In this document: positions 5,456 through 11,547 of the stretch, piece by piece
How the letters are laid out: every line of letters begins with the position of its first letter
How positions within the stretch are numbered: the first letter of the stretch is position 1
NCBI GenBank assembly: GCA_031256305.1
Contig: JAIRQU010000248.1
Location: forward strand, 1 to 11,547
Direction: 5' to 3'
From: Burkholderiaceae bacterium
Lineage (GTDB): Bacteria; Pseudomonadota; Gammaproteobacteria; Burkholderiales; Burkholderiaceae_C
Length of the DNA: 11,547 bases
Translations under genes and position numbers: made by a program
The notes under the pieces: model-generated
Databases searched by the model: none
What the model was told of the DNA's origin: nothing
Seen by the model: the letters and a program-made list of their open reading frames with translations, nothing else

Positions 5456-5459
5456 GAGC

Positions 5460-6254
5460 ATGGCCTATAACCCCAATGAACCCCGCGCGTCCAATGGCCA
5501 GTGGGGTAGCGGCGGCGCGGGCAAAAAAGACGGTGGCGCAAGCGTCAAGGCGCAACTAGTCGGGCTGGCTCAACTGGCGCGCGGCAAGGGCAATGAGAAC
5601 AAGACCGTTGTTTACGGCAAGGTAACGCCCCGTGTTGCCGAAATCGCCAAGGAAAAGACCGGTGTTGACATTGCGGACTACCAGCACTTTGCCGATATGT
5701 TTGCCTTGCGGCACGCATTGAAACACGGCGACGCAGCGCAAGAGGCAAAACTCGGCCAGCTCGCCGTCACCGACAAGGACATTGCAGCCATCCCCGATGT
5801 GGTGGGACACCCGGATTTGGTTGTCTATGCCGGTAAAACAAAAATAGGACGGGATGCCATCGCCAGCATCAAAAAGCTTGATGACGGAACGATTCTGGTC
5901 GTGGAAGAGATCAGGACTAGCCGTCAAACGCTGGCCCTGACCAGTATGAGAAAGTACCCCGGTACGAGGAATGCCGAATCCGTTGCCAAGTCGGTCGCGG
6001 CCTCATCGGCGACGGATTCCGTCCCTTTCTACGTGCAAAACGATACCGGGAGTACGGGGGCCATTGTAATGGACTTGCGCCCCGATTTACGCCAAGCCCC
6101 CACGATTGACGAGGACGAGCTGTTCCGGCGCATATCGCTGCGCCTTGCCCAGCGCGCGCGGGCTGCCGCCAAGCCAGCCGCGCGCGCCGTGTCAACGCCC
6201 GCCACCCCGGACAACTTTGTCACCCGCTATCTGCAAGGATCGTCCCAATCATGA
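5460..6254 (+). CDS. Probable PBECR-type nuclease (Barnase-EndoU-ColicinE5/D-RelE-like)
   Basis: This 264-residue protein is not a structural family I recognise. Residues 1-20 carry the NPNEPRASNGQWGSGG motif, a form often found as a linker in phage polyvalent and MuF-associated proteins. Residues about 53-190 fit the PBECR group of phage nuclease domains described by Iyer and Aravind: RHALKHGD (84-91), an AVTDKDIAAIPDVVGHPDLV block (102-121), GTILVVEEIRTSRQTLALTS (143-162) and a nearby MRKYP. His85, His89, Glu149/150 and Thr161 are candidate active residues. The end is Ala/Arg-rich and helical. It sits between baseplate J and DUF2612 genes that are normally adjacent, and is visibly less GC-rich, suggesting a late arrival. 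Delivery by the virion or a role in host takeover are both possible. Confidence 0.6.
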   Translation: MAYNPNEPRASNGQWGSGGAGKKDGGASVKAQLVGLAQLARGKGNENKTVVYGKVTPRVAEIAKEKTGVDIADYQHFADMFALRHALKHGDAAQEAKLGQLAVTDKDIAAIPDVVGHPDLVVYAGKTKIGRDAIASIKKLDDGTILVVEEIRTSRQTLALTSMRKYPGTRNAESVAKSVAASSATDSVPFYVQNDTGSTGAIVMDLRPDLRQAPTIDEDELFRRISLRLAQRARAAAKPAARAVSTPATPDNFVTRYLQGSSQS

Positions 6255-7555
6255 CCGACACAACATCCGTGCCGCCGCCCACGTTGCCGCCCGGTGCCAA
6301 CTTTACCCTGACAAGCGACCCGGCCCCGCCAGAGAACAACTGGCCCGCGCAGTACCAATGGCCACCGGTTCCGCCGCCCAATTCGTTTGCCATATATTAC
6401 TCGGTCTGGCCGCCCGTGCGCCCGTGGGACGCGGCGCAAATGCTGGCCAACTGGCAGGCCAGCGGCTACCCGGCCAGCGACCCCGGCCTCAACAACATCT
6501 CCTCGCCCGTGGGCTGGCCCGACGGCACGCCCTGGCCCCCCATATTCCCGGACGGCATAACCTGGGACGATTTACTTAACGGCAACGTAAGTTATCACGA
6601 GGTAGTACCCCAGGGCTGGCCCGCCAATCTGAGTTGGCCGACTGTAGCCGACCAGACCATGAGCAATATGCAGATGCAGCCCAATGCCGGGCTGTTGAGC
6701 GTCTATAACGATACCTTTTTCAATGGCGCCCGTACATTTAACTCCGCAGAGTTTTTTGTCTCTGTGCTGGGGCCAAATGGCGGTGCATTTTATCCGCCCT
6801 ATGTAACGCCGGTTCTGCTTGAGGCGCCGCCGGTCGATCCGCCGCCGCCCGATCCGCCGCCGGTCGAGCCGCCGGTTGAGCCGACATGCCCAGCCGATTG
6901 TCTGGCGCGCCAGACCGTTATCAGCCAGTACGCCAACAGCCCCATTTTGCTGCAACTGGTGTGCGACATGCACGACTGGCTGGACACGCGCGCGGACTTC
7001 GACGCCTTTTATGAAACCGTCTGGAATATCGATACCGCCGCGGGCTTTGGCCTGGACATCTGGGGCCGCATCGTGGGCGTGTCGCGCAATATCGAATACT
7101 TTACGCCCGACCCCAACCTTTTCGGTTTTGAAAACACGGGCTTTTTCCCGTTCAACCAGGCCCCTTTCCGGCATGGTTCGGGCAAGCTGGCCAACTACGA
7201 AACGCTAGACGATGATAGTTACAGAACGCTTATCATGGTCAAGGCGATGGCCAATATTACCTTGTGCGCGGCCCCGGTCATTAACCAACTGCTGCAAAGC
7301 CTGTTTGCCGGGCGCGGGCGCTGCTATTGCATCGACGAGGGCGACATGGCCATGCACTACGTATTCGAGTTTGACTTGCAGCCCTACGAGCTGGTCATCA
7401 TGAGCAGCGCCGGGGTTTTTCCGCACCCCGCGGGCGTGTTTACCACCCTTATCAGCGTTGATCCGTCGGCAACCTTCGGCTTCAAGGGGTCGCTGCTGCA
7501 ACCGTTTAACCAGGGCGCGCTGTTCTCGCGCAACCAGATAGCCGATCTTTCTTGA
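6251..7555 (+). CDS. DUF2612 tail protein with Trp/Pro-rich N-terminal extension
   Basis: This 434-residue protein has two halves. Residues about 220-434 match DUF2612, which usually follows baseplate J and is a gpI-like or fibre-attachment protein: YANSPILLQLVCDMHDWLDT, then GFGLDIWGRIVGVSRNIEYF, then SYRTLIMVKAMANITLC and a FAGRGRCYCIDEGDMAMHYV block. Two related FGF...PFNQ(A/G) segments occur at about 291-306 and 409-424. Residues 1-190 are unusual, with seven Trp-Pro pairs between residues 31 and 130 (such as QYQWPPVPPP and DGTPWPPIFPDG). A linker with alternating proline and acidic residues (192-211) joins the halves. Family members are often near 200 residues, so the N-terminal half looks like an added domain. 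The start overlaps the preceding stop by four bases. Confidence 0.8.
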   Translation: MTDTTSVPPPTLPPGANFTLTSDPAPPENNWPAQYQWPPVPPPNSFAIYYSVWPPVRPWDAAQMLANWQASGYPASDPGLNNISSPVGWPDGTPWPPIFPDGITWDDLLNGNVSYHEVVPQGWPANLSWPTVADQTMSNMQMQPNAGLLSVYNDTFFNGARTFNSAEFFVSVLGPNGGAFYPPYVTPVLLEAPPVDPPPPDPPPVEPPVEPTCPADCLARQTVISQYANSPILLQLVCDMHDWLDTRADFDAFYETVWNIDTAAGFGLDIWGRIVGVSRNIEYFTPDPNLFGFENTGFFPFNQAPFRHGSGKLANYETLDDDSYRTLIMVKAMANITLCAAPVINQLLQSLFAGRGRCYCIDEGDMAMHYVFEFDLQPYELVIMSSAGVFPHPAGVFTTLISVDPSATFGFKGSLLQPFNQGALFSRNQIADLS

Positions 7556-7581
7556 AAACCGTTCAACCCTAGGAAATAACC

Positions 7582-8661
7582 ATGCAACAAGCCAGCCGTC
7601 CCGTAAAAATCGAGTTGCCCTTTGCCAATTCAGGCGTGCGCACCACCATCCCGGTGCCATCGCAAATTACCATCACGCCCGGCGCGGCGTCGTACACCGA
7701 CGGTTTTCCGCCGCTGACCATGACGCCGCTGTCCTCTGGCGGCATACCGCCCGACGGGGCGGACTTCAACGGCGTGCTCAACGCCATTACCGCCATCGAG
7801 CAGTGGCAGTGCGCGGGCGGCCTGTTTGCCTTCGATTCAACCTTTTGCACAACCATCGGCGGCTACCCCATGGGCGCGCTGCTGGCCAAGGCCGACGGAT
7901 CGGGCTTTTGGGTGTCCACGGCTGAAAACAATATGGGCAACCCCGACTTGAACGCACCGGACTGGACTGGCCTGGTCACCGAAGGCGAATTGACCGCCCT
8001 GGGCATCAACCTGTCGAATCTGGGCAATTCAGTCGTTCATGCGGGCGTTACCCTTACGACGGCCTCGTATCAGGTCACGCCAGCGGACGCCGGAAAACTG
8101 TTCTACTGCACCAACCCCATAACCCTTGCGCTGCCAGATGCCACGTCCTGTAGCGGCATGGTGGTGGGTTTCATGTCCGGGATGCCCAACGCAAACTCTG
8201 TCATCATAAACGCGGCGGCGGGTCAATATATCTATGGAGACTTGCAGTCCATCACCAACCTGAACCTTAATGGTCAAAATCAATGCGCCATACTGTTTTC
8301 AAACGGGTCGGCATGGCTGCCCATAGGTGGCTCGCCATCGGCGCTGACCAATAGAATTGGCGCATCAATTGATGGGGCATCGCCCAACGACTTTATTTTT
8401 TCAAATAACGAGGTGCTGATCCAATGGGGTAATGCCTATCTGGCCACCGGCAATAATGATACCATAAATTATAATATAGCATTCGGCATGAGGTGCGTAG
8501 CCATATATATTAGTTGCGTGGACAGCCCGCCCAAACTGGTCAGCGCAAATGCCAACGTTACCGCGTCGCCCGCCAATCTGACATCATTTACCGCCAGCGC
8601 CGCCACCACCAGCGGAAATTACACGCCAGCCAACGTCCATTGGCTTGCCATAGGCTTTTGA
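7582..8661 (+). CDS. Tail fibre protein with gp53-like C-terminal domain
   Basis: This 359-residue protein is the likely host-binding fibre. Residues 1-130 carry an attachment region common in such fibres (IELPFANSGVRTTIPVPSQI, then SSGGIPPDGADFNGVLNAIT, then GGYPMGALL, FWVSTAENN). Residues about 150-248 form a beta domain (TASYQVTPADAGKLFYCTNP to SNGSAWLPIGG) seen in many fibre shafts. Residues about 277-359 match the gp53-like C-terminal domain: EVLIQWGNAYLATGNND, a middle strand region, and the closing VHWLAIGF. AGGAAA at 7571-7576 precedes the start. The DNA of the C-terminal part is far richer in A/T than its surroundings, as expected when receptor-binding ends are swapped between phages. 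Confidence 0.87.
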   Translation: MQQASRPVKIELPFANSGVRTTIPVPSQITITPGAASYTDGFPPLTMTPLSSGGIPPDGADFNGVLNAITAIEQWQCAGGLFAFDSTFCTTIGGYPMGALLAKADGSGFWVSTAENNMGNPDLNAPDWTGLVTEGELTALGINLSNLGNSVVHAGVTLTTASYQVTPADAGKLFYCTNPITLALPDATSCSGMVVGFMSGMPNANSVIINAAAGQYIYGDLQSITNLNLNGQNQCAILFSNGSAWLPIGGSPSALTNRIGASIDGASPNDFIFSNNEVLIQWGNAYLATGNNDTINYNIAFGMRCVAIYISCVDSPPKLVSANANVTASPANLTSFTASAATTSGNYTPANVHWLAIGF

Positions 8662-8679
8662 TTAAATAAAGGAATCATT

Positions 8680-9210
8680 ATGAAATACAGTCCATCGACC
8701 GGATGTTTTTATCTGGACAATCGCGCCTGCGCCCATTTGCCCGATGATGTAATCGTGGTGCCAGACGATCAGGCGCGCGCGGCCATGAACGCGCGCGCCG
8801 CCGGTTCCACACTGGAGGTAATCGACGGCGCTTTGACCATTACCGCGCCCAACGCGCAGCAGACGCTGCAAACGGCGCGCGCGCGGGCTGCCCAGCGTGT
8901 GCGCGAAAGCGCGGCACGCGCCATCAAGTCCGGTTACGTCAGCGTCGCGCTGGGCGATGCGCGCACCTACCCCAGCACGCCCGACGACCAATCTAACCTG
9001 CTGTCCGCGCATGCCGCGCAAACGGCGGCCCTGTGGTGCATGGACGGCAGCGGGGCGTGGGACTTTGCTGCGCACACGCCAGAGCAAACCGCGCAGGCGT
9101 TAGCCGACTGGACCGCGCACCTGCAAACGCTGCAACTCAAACACGCCGCGCTACAAGCGCGCATCGCCGCAGCGCAAAGCCCGCAAGAACTCGACGGCAT
9201 TACCTGGTAA
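8680..9210 (+). CDS. Tail fibre assembly protein with DUF4376 domain
   Basis: This 176-residue protein begins MKYSPSTGCFYL and continues with LPDDVIVVPDDQARAAMNAR, a pattern typical of tail fibre assembly proteins that chaperone the fibre encoded just upstream. Residues about 62-176 match DUF4376: a helix rich in Arg and Ala, then GYVSVALGDARTYPSTPDDQ, a WCMDGSGAWDF block, and the end IAAAQSPQELDGITW. The ribosome site AAAGGAA lies about 8 bases before the ATG. It follows the fibre gene after 18 bases. Confidence 0.82.
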   Translation: MKYSPSTGCFYLDNRACAHLPDDVIVVPDDQARAAMNARAAGSTLEVIDGALTITAPNAQQTLQTARARAAQRVRESAARAIKSGYVSVALGDARTYPSTPDDQSNLLSAHAAQTAALWCMDGSGAWDFAAHTPEQTAQALADWTAHLQTLQLKHAALQARIAAAQSPQELDGITW

Positions 9211-9219
9211 GGGAGCGCG

Positions 9220-9654
9220 TTGTCTCAATCAAATCTACAACCCGTCACGGCGCTGGCCACGCTGGCCGCGATGGTGTTTTCGCCGCAGGTGTCATACATC
9301 GTTTGGCCTTACATTGTTATCGTCATCGCGGCGCTGCTAGGCGCGTACTTTCGCCTGGGGCAGCGCGGCGCGGACACGATAGGCGGCGCGTTTGCTTTTT
9401 TCTCGGTCACGGCGGCCGTTTCAATCTTGCTGACGGTGCCCCTGTGCGATCTGGCGCACGCCTGGATATTTAATTCAATGGAGCTTGAATGGATGTTTGG
9501 CCCTGTGTCGTTTTGCATTGGACTGATCGGCGAGCGTTGGCCCCTGATCGGGCAATGGGCCGCGCGTAAGCTGGGGATGCTGGTGGACGTGCTGATCCGG
9601 CGCAAGAGTGGCGATGGCCCCGCTGACGCCCCGCGAGAAGACGGCCATGAGTGA
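9220..9654 (+). CDS. Putative holin (multi-span membrane protein)
   Basis: This 144-residue protein has three predicted membrane segments at about residues 22-43, 57-79 and 90-105, and a charged C-terminus (RRKSGDGPADAPREDGHE). That build and its place at the head of the lysis cassette fit a holin, the inner-membrane protein that times lysis, but no family motif confirms it. The start is TTG at 9220, with GGGAG at 9211-9215 just upstream. The first internal ATG would cut off the first membrane segment. The end overlaps the next gene by eight bases. Confidence 0.6.
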   Translation: MSQSNLQPVTALATLAAMVFSPQVSYIVWPYIVIVIAALLGAYFRLGQRGADTIGGAFAFFSVTAAVSILLTVPLCDLAHAWIFNSMELEWMFGPVSFCIGLIGERWPLIGQWAARKLGMLVDVLIRRKSGDGPADAPREDGHE

Positions 9655-9958
9655 ATTTACCCGTGACGCATATGCTGGCGCCGTGCTGCTGGCGTGCCTG
9701 GCCAGCGCCGTTATCTGTTTGCTGCGCCTGCGCATGATGAGCGCGCGCTACCGCCTGATGGAGCGCGTGCGCCTGACCTGCATGGGCGGCGCTTGCATGG
9801 CTTTTGGCCTGTCGCCGCTGGTGGGCGAATGGCATGGCCCATACGGGCTGATCCTGAGCGCGGCGGTACTTCTGAGTCTGTGTCTGGACTGGGGCCGCTG
9901 GCGTAACGGAACGCCCGGCGAATTTCTGAACACCGAGCGGATGCCCTATTTTTATTAA
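9647..9958 (+). CDS. Second putative holin or antiholin
   Basis: This 103-residue protein begins MSEFTRDAYAGAVLLACLAS. It has a first membrane segment at about residues 9-25 and hydrophobic stretches at about 44-58 and 66-80, separated by an Arg-rich loop (RLRMMSARYRLMERVRL). The end, GRWRNGTPGEFLNTERMPYF, is polar. Its place after another membrane protein and before the endolysin suggests a holin/antiholin partner, but the family is not certain. ATG 9647 is chosen over 9608 because it overlaps the previous stop and is preceded by GAGAAG. A terminator follows 21 bases after the stop. Confidence 0.55.
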   Translation: MSEFTRDAYAGAVLLACLASAVICLLRLRMMSARYRLMERVRLTCMGGACMAFGLSPLVGEWHGPYGLILSAAVLLSLCLDWGRWRNGTPGEFLNTERMPYFY

Positions 9959-9979
9959 CCCTACCCCTCTGTTTTAACC

Positions 9980-10005
9980 GCCCGGCCCGCGCCGGGCTTT
10001 TTTTT
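9980..10005 (+). terminator. Rho-independent terminator
   Basis: GCCCGGC (9980-9986), loop CCGC, GCCGGGC (9991-9997), then eight T bases (9998-10005). This is a perfect 7-bp GC-only stem with a full U tract, between the second holin-like gene and the endolysin. Confidence 0.92.
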
Positions 10006-10020
10006 GGAAAGCACCTAGTC

Positions 10021-10662
10021 ATGGAATCTGCTGTTTTTGCCCGCGCCGCGGGCGTTGGCCCGGCCCTTGCCGCGCGCTGGTGTTCCGCCGTGTCGGCGGC
10101 AATGGCGCAATACGCCATCAACACCCCCGCGCGACAGGCCATGTTCATCGCGCAAATCGTGCACGAATCGGCTGGATTGACGCAACTGACCGAATCGTTC
10201 AACTATTCGGTGGATGCTCTGAAGATATTCAGCCGCATCAGCGCCGCCCAGCGCGCCCAGCTGGGCAGGCAGCCGGGCGAAAAGTCCGTCCCGCTGGAGA
10301 GGCAGCAGCGCATCGCCAACATTGCTTATGGCGGGCGCTACGGCAACGGCGACGAGGCCAGCGGCGACAGCTGGCGCTATCGGGGCCGGGGTTTGAAGCA
10401 AATCACCTTCCGCGACAACTACTGCGCCTGCGCCAGCGCGCTGGGCGTTGACCTGCTGGCCCAGCCCGACCTGCTGGCCAGCAACGACGCGCTGGCCGCC
10501 AAGTCCGCGGCCTGGTACTGGTGGGCCAATGGCTGCAACGCCTGCGCCGATCGGGGCGACTTTGACGCCACCACCAAAATCATCAACGGCCCGGCAATGG
10601 CCGCACAACCCCAGCGCGCGGCCCTGTACGCGATGGCCAAATCAGCTCTGGCGCTGGCATGA
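10021..10662 (+). CDS. Endolysin, glycoside hydrolase family 19 (chitinase-like lysozyme)
   Basis: This 213-residue enzyme matches GH19 phage endolysins, which cut the peptidoglycan sugar backbone. The block ARQAMFIAQIVHESAGLTQL contains Glu49 of the H-E-S motif, the expected general acid, and Glu58 follows before NYSVDAL. The central part RQQRIANIAYGGRYGNGDEA leads into RYRGRGLKQITFRDNY, both family hallmarks, and AAWYWWANGCN is the usual C-terminal helix. The motif INGGxNG is replaced by INGPAMA, a departure from most family members. No signal peptide is visible, so export should depend on a holin. GGAAAG (10006-10011) is a usable ribosome site 9 bases before the ATG. A strong terminator lies just upstream and no clear promoter follows it. 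Confidence 0.88.
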   Translation: MESAVFARAAGVGPALAARWCSAVSAAMAQYAINTPARQAMFIAQIVHESAGLTQLTESFNYSVDALKIFSRISAAQRAQLGRQPGEKSVPLERQQRIANIAYGGRYGNGDEASGDSWRYRGRGLKQITFRDNYCACASALGVDLLAQPDLLASNDALAAKSAAWYWWANGCNACADRGDFDATTKIINGPAMAAQPQRAALYAMAKSALALA

Positions 10663-10705
10663 CGCTTTTTTGCAACAGGCCCGCCCGGGCCGGAAAGGTA
10701 AACAC

Positions 10706-11038
10706 ATGAAATCCCTATGGTTATATGGCGGTTTTGCACTGCTGGGACTGCTGCAAGCGGGCGATGTCATTAGCACCTGGCTGGTCATGAGCGCGGGCGG
10801 GCGCGAACTCAACCGCCCAATGGCCGCGCTGATGGCCAAAATTGGCGTGCTGCCCGCATCGATACTGGTCAAGGTAGTCACCTTTGGCGTGTTGGCGCTG
10901 GCCGTATTCTGGTTTTTGCCCGGCCACCCGTACTGGGCGTGGGTAATAGCCGCGCTGGACGTGGTCTACATCGGCGTGCTCATTAACAACGCGCTGGCCT
11001 GGCGTAGGCAACAGGGCGTCAATCGGGGGGTGCAATGA
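10706..11038 (+). CDS. Small DUF5658-like membrane protein in the lysis cassette
   Basis: This 110-residue protein has three predicted membrane segments at about residues 4-27, 50-70 and 76-97. The first ends in LLQAGDVISTWLVM followed by GGRELNRPM, a D-x-x-T/S-x-W and GG-E-N pattern like that of DUF5658 proteins, whose function is unknown. Its place between endolysin and spanins suggests a lysis role, perhaps a pinholin, antiholin or regulator, but that is inference. GGAAAGG (10692-10698) lies 7 bases before the ATG. The stop overlaps the i-spanin start (ATGA). Confidence 0.7.
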   Translation: MKSLWLYGGFALLGLLQAGDVISTWLVMSAGGRELNRPMAALMAKIGVLPASILVKVVTFGVLALAVFWFLPGHPYWAWVIAALDVVYIGVLINNALAWRRQQGVNRGVQ

Positions 11039-11541
11039 CTGGCTGGTTAATTCCCGCACTGGCGGCCGGGGCGGTCATTGTTGCCGGGGCCGTTGGCTAC
11101 AACTTGGGCGGACAAAGCGCGCGCGCCCAACTGCAAACGTGGCGCGCCCAGGCCGAGCAGGCCGCCAGCGCGGCCCAGGCGCGCGAGCGCCAAATTGAAA
11201 CCCAGAGGAACGATGATGCCCAAAAAATTATTGATGATGCGCAAAAGCAACGAAATGAGGCGCTGGCCCATGCCGTTGCTGCTGATAAGTCTGCTGACGG
11301 GCTGCGCCAGCGCCTTGCCGCCCTCGCCAGCGCCTATCAAGCCAGCATCGCTACCGCAGCTACAGGCACCGGCGCGGGTATCAACGGTACCGACGCCATC
11401 CATATGCTCTCCGACGTGCTTGAGCGGGTGGAGCGCGATGGTCGATCAGTTGCTGGCTACGCCGACCAGCTCAAAATAACCGGGTCAGCCTGCGAGCGCC
11501 AGTACGACGCGGTGAGAGAGGCCGGACAAGCCAGTCCGTGA
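11035..11541 (+). CDS. Rz: i-spanin (Rz-like, DUF2514-type)
   Basis: This 168-residue protein has one N-terminal membrane anchor (residues 3-23), then a long Ala/Gln/Arg-rich coiled coil (about 30-105), and a short C-terminal domain with GSACERQYDAV (Cys153). That matches inner-membrane spanins, which link to an outer-membrane partner and complete lysis by fusing the membranes. It is complete, ending 6 bases before the window edge. The start overlaps the previous stop by four bases. A second gene, the o-spanin, is encoded inside it in the +1 frame. Confidence 0.85.
   Translation: MTGWLIPALAAGAVIVAGAVGYNLGGQSARAQLQTWRAQAEQAASAAQARERQIETQRNDDAQKIIDDAQKQRNEALAHAVAADKSADGLRQRLAALASAYQASIATAATGTGAGINGTDAIHMLSDVLERVERDGRSVAGYADQLKITGSACERQYDAVREAGQASP
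11216..11479 (+). CDS. Rz1: Embedded o-spanin lipoprotein (Rz1-like)
   Basis: This 87-residue frame lies wholly within the i-spanin gene, in the +1 phase. It encodes a lipoprotein signal: a basic start (MPKKLLMMRKSNEMRRW), the hydrophobic run PMPLLLISL and the lipobox LLTGC with Cys30. The mature part is short and proline-rich (CASALPPSPAPIKPASLPQL), as in Rz1. Start 11216 is chosen because AGAGGA (11204-11209) lies 6 bases upstream. A second ATG at 11255 would give a tidier 16-residue signal but has no good ribosome site. It would act in the outer membrane as partner of the i-spanin. Confidence 0.85.
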   Translation: MPKKLLMMRKSNEMRRWPMPLLLISLLTGCASALPPSPAPIKPASLPQLQAPARVSTVPTPSICSPTCLSGWSAMVDQLLATPTSSK

Positions 11542-11547
11542 CGCCAG

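Noticed and set aside
4862..5461. Minus-strand open frame of 199 codons
   Set aside because: It is antisense to baseplate J, of biased composition, and without ribosome site or recognisable domain.
6572..7174. Minus-strand open frame of 200 codons
   Set aside because: It is opposite the DUF2612 gene and has an Arg/Gly-rich shadow composition.
10678..10691. GC palindrome (GGCCCG/CGGGCC) after the endolysin as a terminator
   Set aside because: The run of T bases lies before the stem, not after it, and the loop is very short, so neither strand has terminator form.
11078..11215. Upstream start for the embedded o-spanin at 11078
   Set aside because: It would put a long Pro/Arg-rich stretch before the lipoprotein signal, which would not work as a signal peptide. 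The ATG at 11216 has a good ribosome site.

Overview
The window is the late region of a tailed phage or prophage with a contractile, Mu/P2-like baseplate, running from the baseplate hub to the lysis genes. The DNA is GC-rich with strong G/C at third codon positions, and the gene families suggest a proteobacterial host, most plausibly a betaproteobacterium such as a member of the Burkholderiales. That host call is inference from composition and gene content only. Almost every gene reads on the + strand and neighbours overlap by 4 to 8 bases, as expected of one late operon.

Layout: 1-643 holds the end of an upstream gene, a small uncertain ORF and the baseplate plug. 640-2176 encodes the baseplate hub and the Gp138-type spike with its HxH tip. 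2177-3875 is a foreign cassette: a minus-strand HigBA-type toxin-antitoxin pair, then a plus-strand C4-type antisense RNA, its complementary mRNA leader, and a Bro-N antirepressor-like gene. 3876-5455 resumes the baseplate with the GP46 wedge protein and baseplate J. 5460-6254 encodes a likely PBECR-type nuclease. 6251-7555 encodes a DUF2612 tail protein with an unusual Trp/Pro-rich N-terminal half. 7582-9210 encodes the tail fibre and its DUF4376 assembly protein. 9220-11541 is the lysis cassette: two holin-like membrane proteins, a strong terminator, a GH19 endolysin, a DUF5658-like membrane protein, and an i-spanin with an embedded o-spanin.

The most interesting part is the cassette at about 2173-3890. 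The toxin promoter (TTGACA, 17 bp, TACAAT) and the C4 promoter (ATGTCA, 17 bp, TACAAT) are divergent, and their -35 boxes lie on the same six or seven bases. A perfect 16-bp palindrome, the likely antitoxin operator, sits in the toxin promoter spacer. The toxin promoter places its start site on the toxin ATG, which predicts a leaderless toxin message, while the antitoxin has a strong ribosome site. The C4 RNA carries two segments (11 and 8 bases) complementary in the right order to the leader of the Bro-N gene. The leader also holds a second copy of the first segment that could mask the target. The whole unit seems to have been inserted at the start codon of the GP46 gene, because a near-copy of that start remains at 2173.
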